64,000 bases of DNA, from the NCBI RefSeq assembly GCF_014873495.1, contig NZ_JADBGF010000001.1, positions 1 through 64,000 of the forward strand, read 5' to 3'. Both the position numbers and the translations under genes were made by a program. Under the pieces are notes generated by a model. That model was not told the DNA's origin, ran no database searches, and saw only the letters and a list, made by a program, of their open reading frames with translations. Shown one piece after another: positions 8,203-17,200 of this stretch; the stretch's first letter is position 1; each line of letters opens with the position of its first letter. The DNA is from Streptomyces stelliscabiei (GTDB lineage Bacteria > Actinomycetota > Actinomycetes > Streptomycetales > Streptomycetaceae).

Positions 8203-8783
8203 TCCGTGGTGAGGGGAAACGCGTGCGTGTGGATGCGTACCTGGGCGGTGTTGGCGTCGTCCTCGCCGGCGGCCCGGTCACGGAAGGTGTCAACGAGCGC
8301 GTGCATCTTCTCGACAAGTTCCTGGGTCAGTTCGGGCGTCAGCCGCAGTGTCGCGCTGCTCATGTCCCAGGTCCGGTTCCATTCCTCTGGCCATGTCTGA
8401 CGGTTGCCGAGCCAGGTCGACAGGTCCCGGGTCTGGGTGGTGGCGACCTCGTGGAGATACATGTCGGCGGCCCCGCGCACGTCCGGAGTGGTGTCCGTGA
8501 GCAGCGCGTCGTCGAAGCGCAGGCCCTTGTGGACCGCCTTCCACCACCGCTCCCGGCCCTTGCCGTGCTCGGGGGCGTCCTCAATGAAGCCGTGAACGGC
8601 GAGCTGCCGCAGGTGGTAGCTGGTTGCACCGCTTGACTCGCCCAGCTTTTCGGCGAGTTGGGACGCGGTGGCGGGGCCACCGAAGCGCAGGGCGTCCAGC
8701 AGTTGCATGCGCAGTGGGTGTGCGAGCCCGCGCAGGGACCGGGCATCGAGATTGCGGACGTGCGAGTCCTGGGGCTCGTTCAT
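8199..8783 (-). CDS. ArsR-like winged-helix transcriptional regulator
   Basis: I start at the ATG at 8783 (MNEPQDSHVRNLD), leaving 194 residues; an earlier start would run into the operator. The winged helix is LAHPLRMQLLDALRFGGPA, then ASQLAEKLGESSGATSYHLR (recognition helix) and a wing. The C-terminal half (LTPELTQELVEKMHALVDTF) is a helical effector or dimer part found in actinomycete ArsR-like proteins without metal Cys clusters. Upstream is a perfect inverted repeat at 8798-8835, so autoregulation is likely. Confidence 0.8.
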   Translation of the reverse strand: MNEPQDSHVRNLDARSLRGLAHPLRMQLLDALRFGGPATASQLAEKLGESSGATSYHLRQLAVHGFIEDAPEHGKGRERWWKAVHKGLRFDDALLTDTTPDVRGAADMYLHEVATTQTRDLSTWLGNRQTWPEEWNRTWDMSSATLRLTPELTQELVEKMHALVDTFRDRAAGEDDANTAQVRIHTHAFPLTTE

Positions 8784-8797
8784 GCCCACAAAGATAG

Positions 8798-8835
8798 CGA
8801 TGCAAAGAAGTGCTTGCAATGCAATCTTTGCATCG
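8798..8835. promoter_or_regulatory. Inverted-repeat operator upstream of the ArsR-like gene
   Basis: Perfect 10-base arms CGATGCAAAG (8798-8807) and CTTTGCATCG (8826-8835) flank a spacer that holds a second small palindrome TTGCAATGCAA (8814-8824). It begins 15 bases upstream of the regulator start, in a locally AT-richer stretch. This is the expected position for an autoregulatory site. Confidence 0.65.
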
Positions 8836-9413
8836 GATTCTTTGGAATGGCTCCGCCCTACAGGGTGGCGTCGCAGTCACCAGATTTTCAGCCTATGGGG
8901 CGTTTTGATAGATATGTGATCTCTATTCTGAATCCTCCTGATTGGCTATGGGGACGGCGGATTTCGGGATCGAGGGGACGAGGCCTCGCGCCTGCTGATG
9001 CCCTGGACGAAGGAGCGCCTGGCTGCACACGGCTGCGCCTGGCAGGAGACGTCTCCAGCCAGGCGCGGTTCGGGTGCTCTACCAGTCGGTCAGGTCCACG
9101 AGGAGATCACAGTGCGGGTCGTCGGAGGACAGACGTTGGTACTGCTCTTCCCCGATGAGGCTCGGAAGGGAGGCGATCAGCTTTGTGTAGAGGATGGCAC
9201 TCGCATGGCATGCCGGGGCTCCCCCATCGGCGGTCCGCGCGGGGTGTCCGTCCTGAAACCGGACGGCGGCGAGAACTGGCGAGGGTCCTGCCTCTTGGAC
9301 CGCGTCCGTCCGAGGTAACCGGCCTTGAACAGGGCATGCCGCGCTGATCAAGGGCCTGTCGCCGGGCCATCGTGGTGTGACAAGCCGGATGGCGCTACGG
9401 ATGGGATACACGG
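8836..9413. other. Intergenic stretch with a possible gene tail
   Basis: No complete gene is convincing here. On the minus strand, 9079 to about 9215 reads like the C-terminal end of a protein (SAILYTKLIASLPSLIGEEQ then DDPHCDLLVDLTDW), but the upstream part of that frame looks non-coding, so this may be a gene remnant. The region 8860-8960 is unusually AT-rich for this window. Confidence 0.35.
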
Positions 9414-10514
9414 ATGTCGGAATCGACCCAGGCCATGAGTCGGCGCAGTCTGCTGATCACCGGTGGGGCGGTGGCGACCGCCGTCGCCGCAACTGGCGGG
9501 GCCAGCGCTCTGGCCGGGGAGGAAGCTGTGCTGCGAGGCTCGGAGAGCGGTACTGACGCCGGCCGGGCAAGGATTGACGTCCACCACCATTTCACCGCTC
9601 CGGCATGGGTCGACTGGGCCGAGCGGGAGGGCCTAGTGCGGCGGCAGGAGCTGCCGTGGTGGGCGCGTTGGGATCTGAACTCCACGCTGGCGATGATGGA
9701 CCGAGTGGGCATCGCAACCGCGGTCCTCAACCCGACCATGCAGGACCGGTACCGCTCCGCGGCGCAGGCCAGGGAAGGCCTCACCGTCGTCTTTGAGGCG
9801 CTGGCCGACTTGGTGGCCCTGCACCCGGGCCGTTTCGCCGTCCTCAGCCCCGCTGTGCTGGACCATCCCGAAGTGACCACGTGGGCTCTCCAACGCGCCT
9901 TCGACGAGCTCGGTGCGGTTGGAGTCAGCGTGAAAGCCAACTACAACGGCATCTACCTCGGCGATCCCTCGTACGACCGCTTCCTCGCAGAACTCGACGA
10001 ACGCGCCGCAGTCCTCATCACCCACCCGCTCGACCTCCCGAGCGGACCACCCGGCGTGCCCACCGTCCCCGGAATCCCGAACTTCATGTGCGATTTCCTG
10101 CTGGACACCACGCGCGCCGCCGTGAACCTGATCCGCACCAGGACACTCGACCGCTACCCGCACCTGTCAGTCGTCCTGCCACACGCCGGCGGATTCCTCC
10201 CTCAGATCACCACCCGCATGAAGGCCTTCGGCGCCTTCTGCACCCCACCCCTGGATGCTGCCCGCGTACAGGACTACCTCCACCGCTTCTACTACGACAC
10301 GGCGGGCCCGCTGGCACCCTCGGGCACTCTGGTGGCCACCGCCGGTGCCGACCGGATCCTCTTCGGCACCGACTGGCCAGCCGCCTCCGCCGACATCATC
10401 ACCGACTTCACGGTGCCCGCCATCGAGACCGACCCCGCTTTCACCAACCGCCAACGTCGCGGCATCAACCGCGACAACGCGCTCCGCCTCATGCCCACAC
10501 TGAGACGCGCCTAG
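9414..10514 (+). CDS. Tat-exported amidohydrolase (ACMSD-like metal-dependent hydrolase)
   Basis: The N-terminus carries a twin-arginine signal (SRRSLLITGG at residues 9-18) and an alanine-rich cleavage region. The TIM-barrel amidohydrolase signature is present: RIDVHHHF near residues 54-60 for the HxH metal pair, a lone His in VVLPHAGGF near 257, and the metal-binding or catalytic Asp in FGTDWP near 321. This pattern is that of the amidohydrolase_2 family, which includes decarboxylases such as ACMSD and hydrolases of lactone or amide bonds. The folded enzyme should be secreted. It stands alone, so the substrate cannot be inferred. Length (366) is normal. Confidence 0.8.
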   Translation: MSESTQAMSRRSLLITGGAVATAVAATGGASALAGEEAVLRGSESGTDAGRARIDVHHHFTAPAWVDWAEREGLVRRQELPWWARWDLNSTLAMMDRVGIATAVLNPTMQDRYRSAAQAREGLTVVFEALADLVALHPGRFAVLSPAVLDHPEVTTWALQRAFDELGAVGVSVKANYNGIYLGDPSYDRFLAELDERAAVLITHPLDLPSGPPGVPTVPGIPNFMCDFLLDTTRAAVNLIRTRTLDRYPHLSVVLPHAGGFLPQITTRMKAFGAFCTPPLDAARVQDYLHRFYYDTAGPLAPSGTLVATAGADRILFGTDWPAASADIITDFTVPAIETDPAFTNRQRRGINRDNALRLMPTLRRA

Positions 10515-10879
10515 CTTGTCGGCCTCCCCCAAGCTGCAGACCCGGCTCGGGCACCAACGGCTCAATGCTTTCCCACGACCAGACCAACGGACATCCACGC
10601 CGAACCTCGGCGGCCTCTCCTGGATCAACACCCACCCCACCACAGCGAGCTCGGGCTGAAACGACGCCTGCGCCACGGATCTCATTGAGGTGCAACGCCT
10701 TGAGGGCTACTCGTCGTCAACGTCCTCATCAGCCAATGGAGTTGCTCCAAGCCTGCACCCAACCGGGAAGACCGTCTCGGCGCTCGCGTCGCCACCACCG
10801 GCCCCTGACCCGGGGCTCGCCGTTGGCAGGCAAACCGCCGGGGTTCATCACCAGGTGCCGGTGATCAGCCAGCCCTGGG
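10515..10879. other. Intergenic stretch, nothing recognised
   Basis: Convergent region between the amidohydrolase and the receiver-domain gene. I see no supported coding region, RNA gene or clear hairpin here. Confidence 0.4.
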
Positions 10880-11959
10880 CTACTGCGCGTACCGTTCCAG
10901 GTAGATGGAGGTGAACACGGCGACCTTGGCACGCAGGGCCCATGGGTCGAAGGGCTTGCTGATGTAATCGACGGCGCCAGCGGCGTAGCCGCGGGCCGAG
11001 TGCTCCGCGTCGACGCCCATTGCGGTCAGGAAGATGATCGGGACGTCGCGGGTGCGGGGGCGGCGTTTGATGTGGGCGCAGGTCTCGTAGCCGTCCATCT
11101 CCGGCATCTGCACGTCCATGATGATGACCGCGAAGTCGTCGTGGTCCAGCAGAGCCTTGAGGGCTTCCCGGCCGGAGGAGACGGTGATGAGTTCCTGGTC
11201 GAGTGTGGACAGGACCGCGGTCATCGCGAGCAGGTTGTCCGGCTGGTCGTCGACGACGAGGATCTTGGGCATGCCCTGTGGCGTCGCGGGCAGTGCAGCC
11301 GCCGGAGCAGCCTGCTCGACGGCGTCGAGCTGGCGTTCGAGCAGATCGCAACGGTCTTCCGCCGCGGCACGCTGAGCCTGGGCCTTGTTGAGGTCCGTCC
11401 GCAGGCGTTCGACTTCCTGCTGGAGCTCGTCACGCTCGGCGATGAGACCCGAGATATCCGGGTGTGCCGCCGCGAATTTGTCTGCCCGCTTCTGCTCCGT
11501 GATGCGGTCGGCCTCGAGCTGGTTGAGCCGTGTCTCGAGGTCGGCGATGCGCTGAGTCCTGTCCAGCAGCGCGTCGCCCAGGACGTCGCCGCGGATGCTT
11601 GACCGCCGGGAGACATGGTCGGCGTCGGCGAGTTGCTGCTCGAGGATCTGCACGGCGTGTCTGGGCGAGGATGCGGCGTCCACAGCCAGTCCGTACAGGC
11701 CTCGAACGAGTTCGATTGCCTCGGTGGTGACTGCGCTCCCCCGGTGCTCGGCAACGTCCGCGAACAGGTCGTTGATCATCTGCCACGGCGGTAACCGGGT
11801 GCCGTTGAGATAGCGCGAAACGGTACCCGGGTCGATTCGACGGCGCGCGGCATACCGTCGGACGGACACCTGCAGGCCCTCGAACAACTCCCGCAGGGCC
11901 AGGGCCAGCGCGCGTGAGGCGTCGTTGAGGTCCTCCCCCAGAGGCCGCAGCTCAGCCAT
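10880..11959 (-). CDS. HTH - coiled coil - response-regulator receiver fusion
   Basis: Start ATG at 11959 with GGAGGGA upstream gives 359 residues. Residues 28-70 resemble an XRE-type helix-turn-helix (VSVRRYAARRRIDPGTVSRY). Residues about 105-215 form a long charged coiled coil. Residues 231-350 are a receiver domain with the acidic pair DD237-238, phosphoacceptor D282 (IIMDVQMPEMDG), Thr312 and Lys335. Usual response regulators have the receiver first and the output domain last; here the order is reversed and no kinase gene is near. It follows an 82-residue membrane protein with an 8-base overlap. It may dimerise through the coil and change DNA binding on phosphorylation; this is inference. 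Confidence 0.75.
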   Translation of the reverse strand: MAELRPLGEDLNDASRALALALRELFEGLQVSVRRYAARRRIDPGTVSRYLNGTRLPPWQMINDLFADVAEHRGSAVTTEAIELVRGLYGLAVDAASSPRHAVQILEQQLADADHVSRRSSIRGDVLGDALLDRTQRIADLETRLNQLEADRITEQKRADKFAAAHPDISGLIAERDELQQEVERLRTDLNKAQAQRAAAEDRCDLLERQLDAVEQAAPAAALPATPQGMPKILVVDDQPDNLLAMTAVLSTLDQELITVSSGREALKALLDHDDFAVIIMDVQMPEMDGYETCAHIKRRPRTRDVPIIFLTAMGVDAEHSARGYAAGAVDYISKPFDPWALRAKVAVFTSIYLERYAQ

Positions 11960-12200
11960 CGCTTCCCTCCTCACCGGCACTGGTTCCAGCAGGAGCCAGC
12001 GGCGGGTGCGTGGGCCCGTCAGGGGCGATGAGGCGGTTGAAGAAAGGGACGGAGATCCCCACGACAGCGAGACCCGCGAGCACACTGCGCGGCGCTTCTT
12101 CCCCCGACCACGCCGTGAGTGCACCTGCTGCCGCGCCGGCGAGCACAGCGAGCAGGAACACCAATGCCGATCTCAACGACAGCAAGGAGCGGTCCACCAC
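11952..12200 (-). CDS. Small two-helix membrane protein, operon partner of receiver protein
   Basis: The 82 residues contain two hydrophobic segments (ALVFLLAVLAGAAAGALTAW and SVLAGLAVVGISVPFFNRLI) separated by a short charged turn, and a Pro-rich tail. The stop overlaps the ATG of the HTH-receiver gene by 8 bases, so the two are translationally coupled. It could be a membrane anchor or signal input for the downstream regulator, but nothing in the sequence proves this. Confidence 0.6.
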   Translation of the reverse strand: MVDRSLLSLRSALVFLLAVLAGAAAGALTAWSGEEAPRSVLAGLAVVGISVPFFNRLIAPDGPTHPPLAPAGTSAGEEGSDG

Positions 12201-12706
12201 GAACTCCGATCATCCAACCCACCGAAACGGAAGGGGACTTGTCCCCCAGCGGATTGCGGGGGAAAGCCCAGAATGAGGGAACCGCAAGGTGTTGCAGACC
12301 GTGATCGGCGGACAATCGCGGCCGGATGTTCGGCTGCAACACCCCACGGTCTCCGCAGCGAGGAAGAGTGACTGGTCACGAGGCCGGTCCTGTAGAACGT
12401 TGCCTCATGTTGCCGTGCAACGGTGCCGGCTCCGGCAACACCGTCACACAGCCGTGAAGTGGCCGCTGCCCGGGCACCGCCGGGCAGCGGGCGATATCCG
12501 CAGCACGGGAGACCGGCTGCACAAACCGGTTCCGGGGGGCCGGTTCAGGTCTCCGGAGACCAGCGCAAGAGACTGCTGGGGCTGTCGGAACACGCAAGCC
12601 CCGTTCACTCACCCGACCACCGCACGCAGGGCCATCCACGCGGGACGTGCTCCCAGCTCCTGACGACCTGGGGCTGGGTTCGGAGCCTCAACTGCTGTGA
12701 CTGGGT
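12201..12706. other. Intergenic stretch, nothing recognised
   Basis: About 500 bases between the small membrane protein and the convergent end of the lamin-tail gene. No frame shows a motif or a plausible ribosome site and I see no RNA gene. Confidence 0.4.
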
Positions 12707-13204
12707 TCAGTTGTGGTAGCGAATGTATCCGTCGCCGTCGGCATCGGATCCGCTCTTGGTGTAGGAGTGCACGTCTGCCCGGCTGCCGGAGGGCTTGTAC
12801 AGGTAGATGGTGTCGCGGTCGTTGTTCCACAGGAAGTTGCAGTTGTCGCGGTAGACCACGTTGGACTTGTCGGAGTCGCTGCCGTGACCGCCACGCAGCT
12901 TCACGTAGTCGCCGGGCTCCAGGTAGTGGTTGCCCGTGAAAGTGAAGCGGTTACCGGTGGCGTCCTCGACGGCGTAGCCCTTGAGGTTGACGGTCGCGGT
13001 GGAGGAGTAGTTCTTCACCGTCAGGTACTCGGCGGCCGTGTTGCCGGTGGAGCAGCTGTTGGAGTCCCTACCGGGTGCGTCGTACTGCACCCCGCGGACC
13101 TTCAGCGCCGAGCTGTACTCGGCCGCCTGAGCCGACACGGCAGGTACCAGGGCGGCGACAGCGCCCGCGGTGACGGCTACGGCCAGGATGGAACGCTTAC
13201 GCAA
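12707..13204 (-). CDS. Secreted lamin-tail-domain protein
   Basis: A Sec signal peptide (basic MRKRS, hydrophobic core, AQA cleavage) is followed by a lamin-tail-like beta sandwich: VRGVQYDAPG, AAEYLTVKNYSSTATVNLKG, then YAVEDATGNRFTFTG and PGDYVKLRGG, and NFLWNNDRDTIYLYKPSG. The length of 165 residues fits a single exported domain. A second member is at 26356-26862. In Streptomyces these small exported proteins are common and poorly characterised; a role in extracellular binding is a guess. Confidence 0.8.
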   Translation of the reverse strand: MRKRSILAVAVTAGAVAALVPAVSAQAAEYSSALKVRGVQYDAPGRDSNSCSTGNTAAEYLTVKNYSSTATVNLKGYAVEDATGNRFTFTGNHYLEPGDYVKLRGGHGSDSDKSNVVYRDNCNFLWNNDRDTIYLYKPSGSRADVHSYTKSGSDADGDGYIRYHN

Positions 13205-13623
13205 GATGGTGCTCCTCCAAACAGAACGGATGGTGCTGTACGTGGAGGACTGCGGTGAGTCTGCGGCAGTTGCACACCGGTGGTTCTGTCACCCGATCGA
13301 GTGGAAACCTTCGGGGTGCCGAGGCCGGCCCCTCAAGCCCGCAGAAGCCGAGTCCCGTGTTGCAGGAGTCCGCCTTCGGTCGCTGATGTCGAAGGTGGGA
13401 CAGCCCCCGCCGCCCATAGTCGGCGGCGGCACGCCATACACGGCAGAAAGCACCTCCGCATGGTCGTGCTGGCTCACCGGGCCCCCTGGTAGCCAATGGC
13501 TAGTCTGCGGGACCCACGCCACGTGACCGGCAGCCCATCCCGGGCACGCCCTGAGAGTTGCTTGTCTCTCCAGCGTCGCCCGCAGCACCGCTGAGCCGAA
13601 CTGGTTCGGACGCCAAACGCGGC
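13205..13623. other. Intergenic stretch, nothing recognised
   Basis: Promoter region of the lamin-tail gene at its left end; the rest shows no coding frame I can support. Confidence 0.4.
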
Positions 13624-13797
13624 TTATGGCTGTTCGCAGGGGCTGGTCTGCCGTGAGGCGGGAGGGGCCCGGTGTGGAGCGGAGTGGTGGGTGATGCCGT
13701 AGTCGCGGGCGAAGTGGTTGGCTTCCATCGCCGATCCGGTCATCCGGTGCAGCCAGAACCCGTACGCCACCGGCACCCGCAACGGGCCCGCCACAAA
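13624..13797 (-). pseudogene. Fragment of the 206-residue repeat-family gene (copy 1)
   Basis: The C-terminal part (AYGFWLHRMTGSAMEANHFA then DYGITHH) matches the gene at 24840-25460. Compared with that copy, exactly 96 bases are missing between two GCCACCG direct repeats, an in-frame loss of 32 codons, and homology ends near 13797 within the LRVPV segment. Only about 58 codons remain. Confidence 0.7.
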
Positions 13798-13851
13798 GAA
13801 TCTTGGCGGGGCTTCCACAAGCTGTTTCCGAGCGCTGCAAAACAACGGAAT

Positions 13852-14217
13852 CTACCGGTCGTATGGTGGTTCACCAAGCGCGTGAATGAGACGATTTACC
13901 ACTTCATCGACAGTGAAGTCCCACCCAGTCAGGTACTGTCCGCTCCAATTAATCCCTACCCGAAAATCATCCTTAGCAAGGTCCGGCAAAGCCGCGCTTC
14001 GCCAATGATCCAGCGGCATTGAAACAGCACGAAATTGAGGACCCCATAGCCGAGCAGCGCGCTGCGCACGGGCCTCCGATGACCAGTAGGGGAATGCGGG
14101 CCGCCCAGAACTTGAGATCGGCGTCGGACTGCCGTCATCATCCCGAACCCACCAAATGGTACGAGTTTGAACGATCTCGCGGAAGAAGGCCGCTGCCTGC
14201 GCCCCACTCGTGCTCAC
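13852..14217 (-). CDS. DUF2750-family protein, candidate immunity protein for the Rhs toxin
   Basis: The 121 residues show the DUF2750 pattern: AAAFFREIVQTRTIWWVRDD, then FPYWSSEARAQRAA and the C-terminal DDFRVGINWSGQYLTGWDF. GTG start at 14217 with GGAGGA at good distance. It lies 82 bases after the stop of the giant Rhs gene, on the same strand, precisely where the cognate immunity gene of a polymorphic toxin is expected; the size and lack of signal also fit. The family assignment is fairly firm; the immunity role is inference from position. Confidence 0.7.
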   Translation of the reverse strand: MSTSGAQAAAFFREIVQTRTIWWVRDDDGSPTPISSSGRPAFPYWSSEARAQRAARLWGPQFRAVSMPLDHWRSAALPDLAKDDFRVGINWSGQYLTGWDFTVDEVVNRLIHALGEPPYDR

Positions 14218-14299
14218 TTGAATCCTCCTATACCGTCACGCCTTGAGGGAACGCTCGGCGCGGCGCCAGAGGGCGCTCGCGCCGCGCTCGTCCGCAGCG

Positions 14300-17200
14300 T
14301 TAGTAACCGGGTGGGAGCCTACGGTATCCGCCGGGATCCATAATCACATGATCCTTTGGCCATCGGGGTGTCAGCAACAAACCGCCATCCCGCTCGGGAA
14401 TAGGTTCGTGGCTCAGCTCCATCGATTCCCACGATCCATCCTGACGCTGCCGCTGTGGCGCCGACCCCCGTTTCATGCGACCGATGTTCGCGGCACCGTA
14501 TTGGTCTGCGGCACCCGGCTCCGCCGCTTCGTTCTTCCAAAATCGCTTACGCATGGTAGACAAGGATGGAGAGGCGCCATTCTTGCTGGGCTTGGAATAG
14601 TCTTCTCCCAATTTCCAACGCCCACCACAGTTGCTGTTGTGTACGAGTACAGGTGTCTCACCTGCCAGCACATAGAACGTGTGCAAGCCGTCGACGGTGA
14701 GGTTGTAGGTGGTGGCCTGCTGACGGTAGGGCCAGCTTCCCGTAACGATGACCGTGTTGCCCTTGTCGGCGAGCAGGGTCATGCCGGGGGCGAGGTCGTC
14801 GGCTTCGATCCAGTCGTTTTCGGAGGGTGACCAGAAGGGGTGCTCGTGGGTTGCCGTGAGCTGTTCAATGCCGTTTTTGGTGGCGATGGAGAGTTCGTTG
14901 AAGTGCTTGTCGTCCCGTGTGACGATGAGGCGGGTGACTTCGCGGGCTCCGGACTCGCCGGTTTCAGGGTCGGTTGCCTGGACCTTGTCGCCGGGCTCGA
15001 TGTCTTCGATGTCTTTGGTGGTGCCGTCGGCCATGAGGACGTCGGTGCCGGCCAGGAAGCATTTGGCGCAGGGGCTGCTTTTCGTGCGCAGGCCGCCGAA
15101 TCCGGAGCCTCCTGCTGGGCCTTCTCCGCCTTCTGCGGCGACCATGAAGCCGCCTGACATGGCGACGCTCGTGCCCCATCGTGTTCCGTCGGGGCAGTTC
15201 AGTCCTGCCGCGATGCAGGCGTTGCCCTTCGCTCCATTGACCGCCAGTGCGTCGGTTGGGCCGCTGCCGTCGGCGCAGGAGTCGCGGCCGTAGGTGCACA
15301 GCTCGTCGATCTTGTCGTAGAAGGCTTCGGTGTAGATCTGTGCCTGGTCCCAGCCGACGGGGACGTGGACGGCGGGGTAGATGGTGACGTAGCCGTCGTT
15401 GTTGAGGTCGACTCCGGAGTCGCCCTCTTGCTGCCACGATCCTCCGAGGATGGTCTCGCGCACCCACTGCTTGTGTTCTTCGCAGTGGTTGGTGCAGGAG
15501 CTGCCCTGGTCGGCGTCCATCAGGCCGCTGGGGTCGGAGCGGTTGACGGGGTCGTTGCTGCTGTAGCTGTAGGCGGAGAGGTTCTGTGGCCGGTACGGCG
15601 CGCTGAGGGGGTCGGGGCTGAGGAAGCGTCCGAGGTAGGGGTCGTAGGCGCGGGCGCCGAGCAGGGACAGGCCGGTGCTGGTGTCTTCTGTCTTGCCGAG
15701 GAAGCCGTTGTCGGTGCCGGTGGGCAGGGTGCCGCTGCGTTCGTCGCCGAAGGGGGTGTAGCGGCGGCGGGTGGAGGTGCCGGTGGTGGCGTCGACGGCG
15801 ATCTGGGTGGAGGCCTGGGTGTCGGCCATCAGGTAGGTGAGTCTGCCGTTGGTGGCGGTGGTGCCTTCGGTGGTGCGCATGGCGACGGTGGCGCTGCCGC
15901 TGGTGTAGTGGCGGGTTGCGGTGACGGTGGTGCCGTCGTTGCGCAGTTCCGTGCCGCCGAGGGTGGCGATGGTTTCGCTGGGGGTGGTGCGGACGAGGAG
16001 GCTGCCGTCGGCGTCGTAGGCGTAGCGGGTCAGTTCGCTGCCGCTGGCTTTGGTGGTCTTGACCGTGGCCAGCTGGGCGAGTTTGGTCCAGGTGTAGTCG
16101 ACGGTTGTCGAGGTGCCGCTGACGGGCTGTTCGATGCGTTTGAGCATCGTGCCGTTGTCGTCGTAGGTGAGGGTGTCGGTGCGGGTGGTGGTGCTGCCGG
16201 TCTTGTGGAGGATTTTGCGGATGCCGTGGGGCTGGTTGGCGTTGGCGGTGGTCCAGGTGCCGGCGTCGTCGTATCCGGGGTAGAGGTAGTCGCGCAGGGC
16301 GGCGGTGCCGGCGGTGTTGGTGTCGGTGACGGACTGCAGGTTGCCCATGCGGTCGTAGGTGTAGGCGCTCTGGTAGGGGGCGGTGCCCTGGTTGTTGGTG
16401 GTGGGCTGTGCGGAGTTCGCGCAGGGCAGGGTGTGGGTGAAGGCGTTGGTCAGGCGGCTCTGGTCGTCGTAGCGGAAGCACTGCGACTGGGCGGTCTGGC
16501 CGGTGGCCTCCTCGCGCAGTTCGGTGATCCGGCCGGACAGGTCGTAGCGGTAGGTGTCTTTTTGTTTTTCGGTGATCAGTTCGTTGACGTTGGTGGTCGT
16601 TGCGATGGACGTGAGCCGTCGGGTGCCGTTGCTGTCGTCGTAGCTGTAGGCGCGTTGGGCGTTGATGCCGGTGCCGTCGAAGTCGGCTCCGTAGGTGCGT
16701 CCGGTGAGGCGGTCGTAGGAGTCGTAGGCGGTGTCGTCGATGTAGACGGCCGCGCCCAGGGTGCTGGTGAGGCGGTCCGGGTGGCCGTAGGTGTCGTAGG
16801 TGGTGGTCACCGTCTCCGCGGCGAGACCTCCCGCGGCCGGGTAGGTCGCCTTGGTGAGATGGTCGGCGGCGTCGTAGGCGAACGACGTCGTGTAGGTGCC
16901 GGCCAGGCCGCTGACGGCGGCGGGGAGGGTGACCGTGCTGCTCAGGGGGCGGCCGCGGGTGTCGAAGGATCCGGTGCTGGTGGTGTAGGTGTTGCCGGCA
17001 CTGTCGCGGCTGGTGGTGGAGGTGATCTGGCCCTTGCCGTTGGGGACGCCCAGGCCGTCCCACGTCCAGGAGGCGAGTTCGTCCGCACCGCTGACGATGG
17101 CCGTCTTGCGGCCGAGGGTGTCGTAGCCGTAGGTCAGGACGGTCTTGCCGCCGTTGCTCGTGGTCTTGCTGATCTGCCCGTTCTCGTCGTACTCGGTCGT

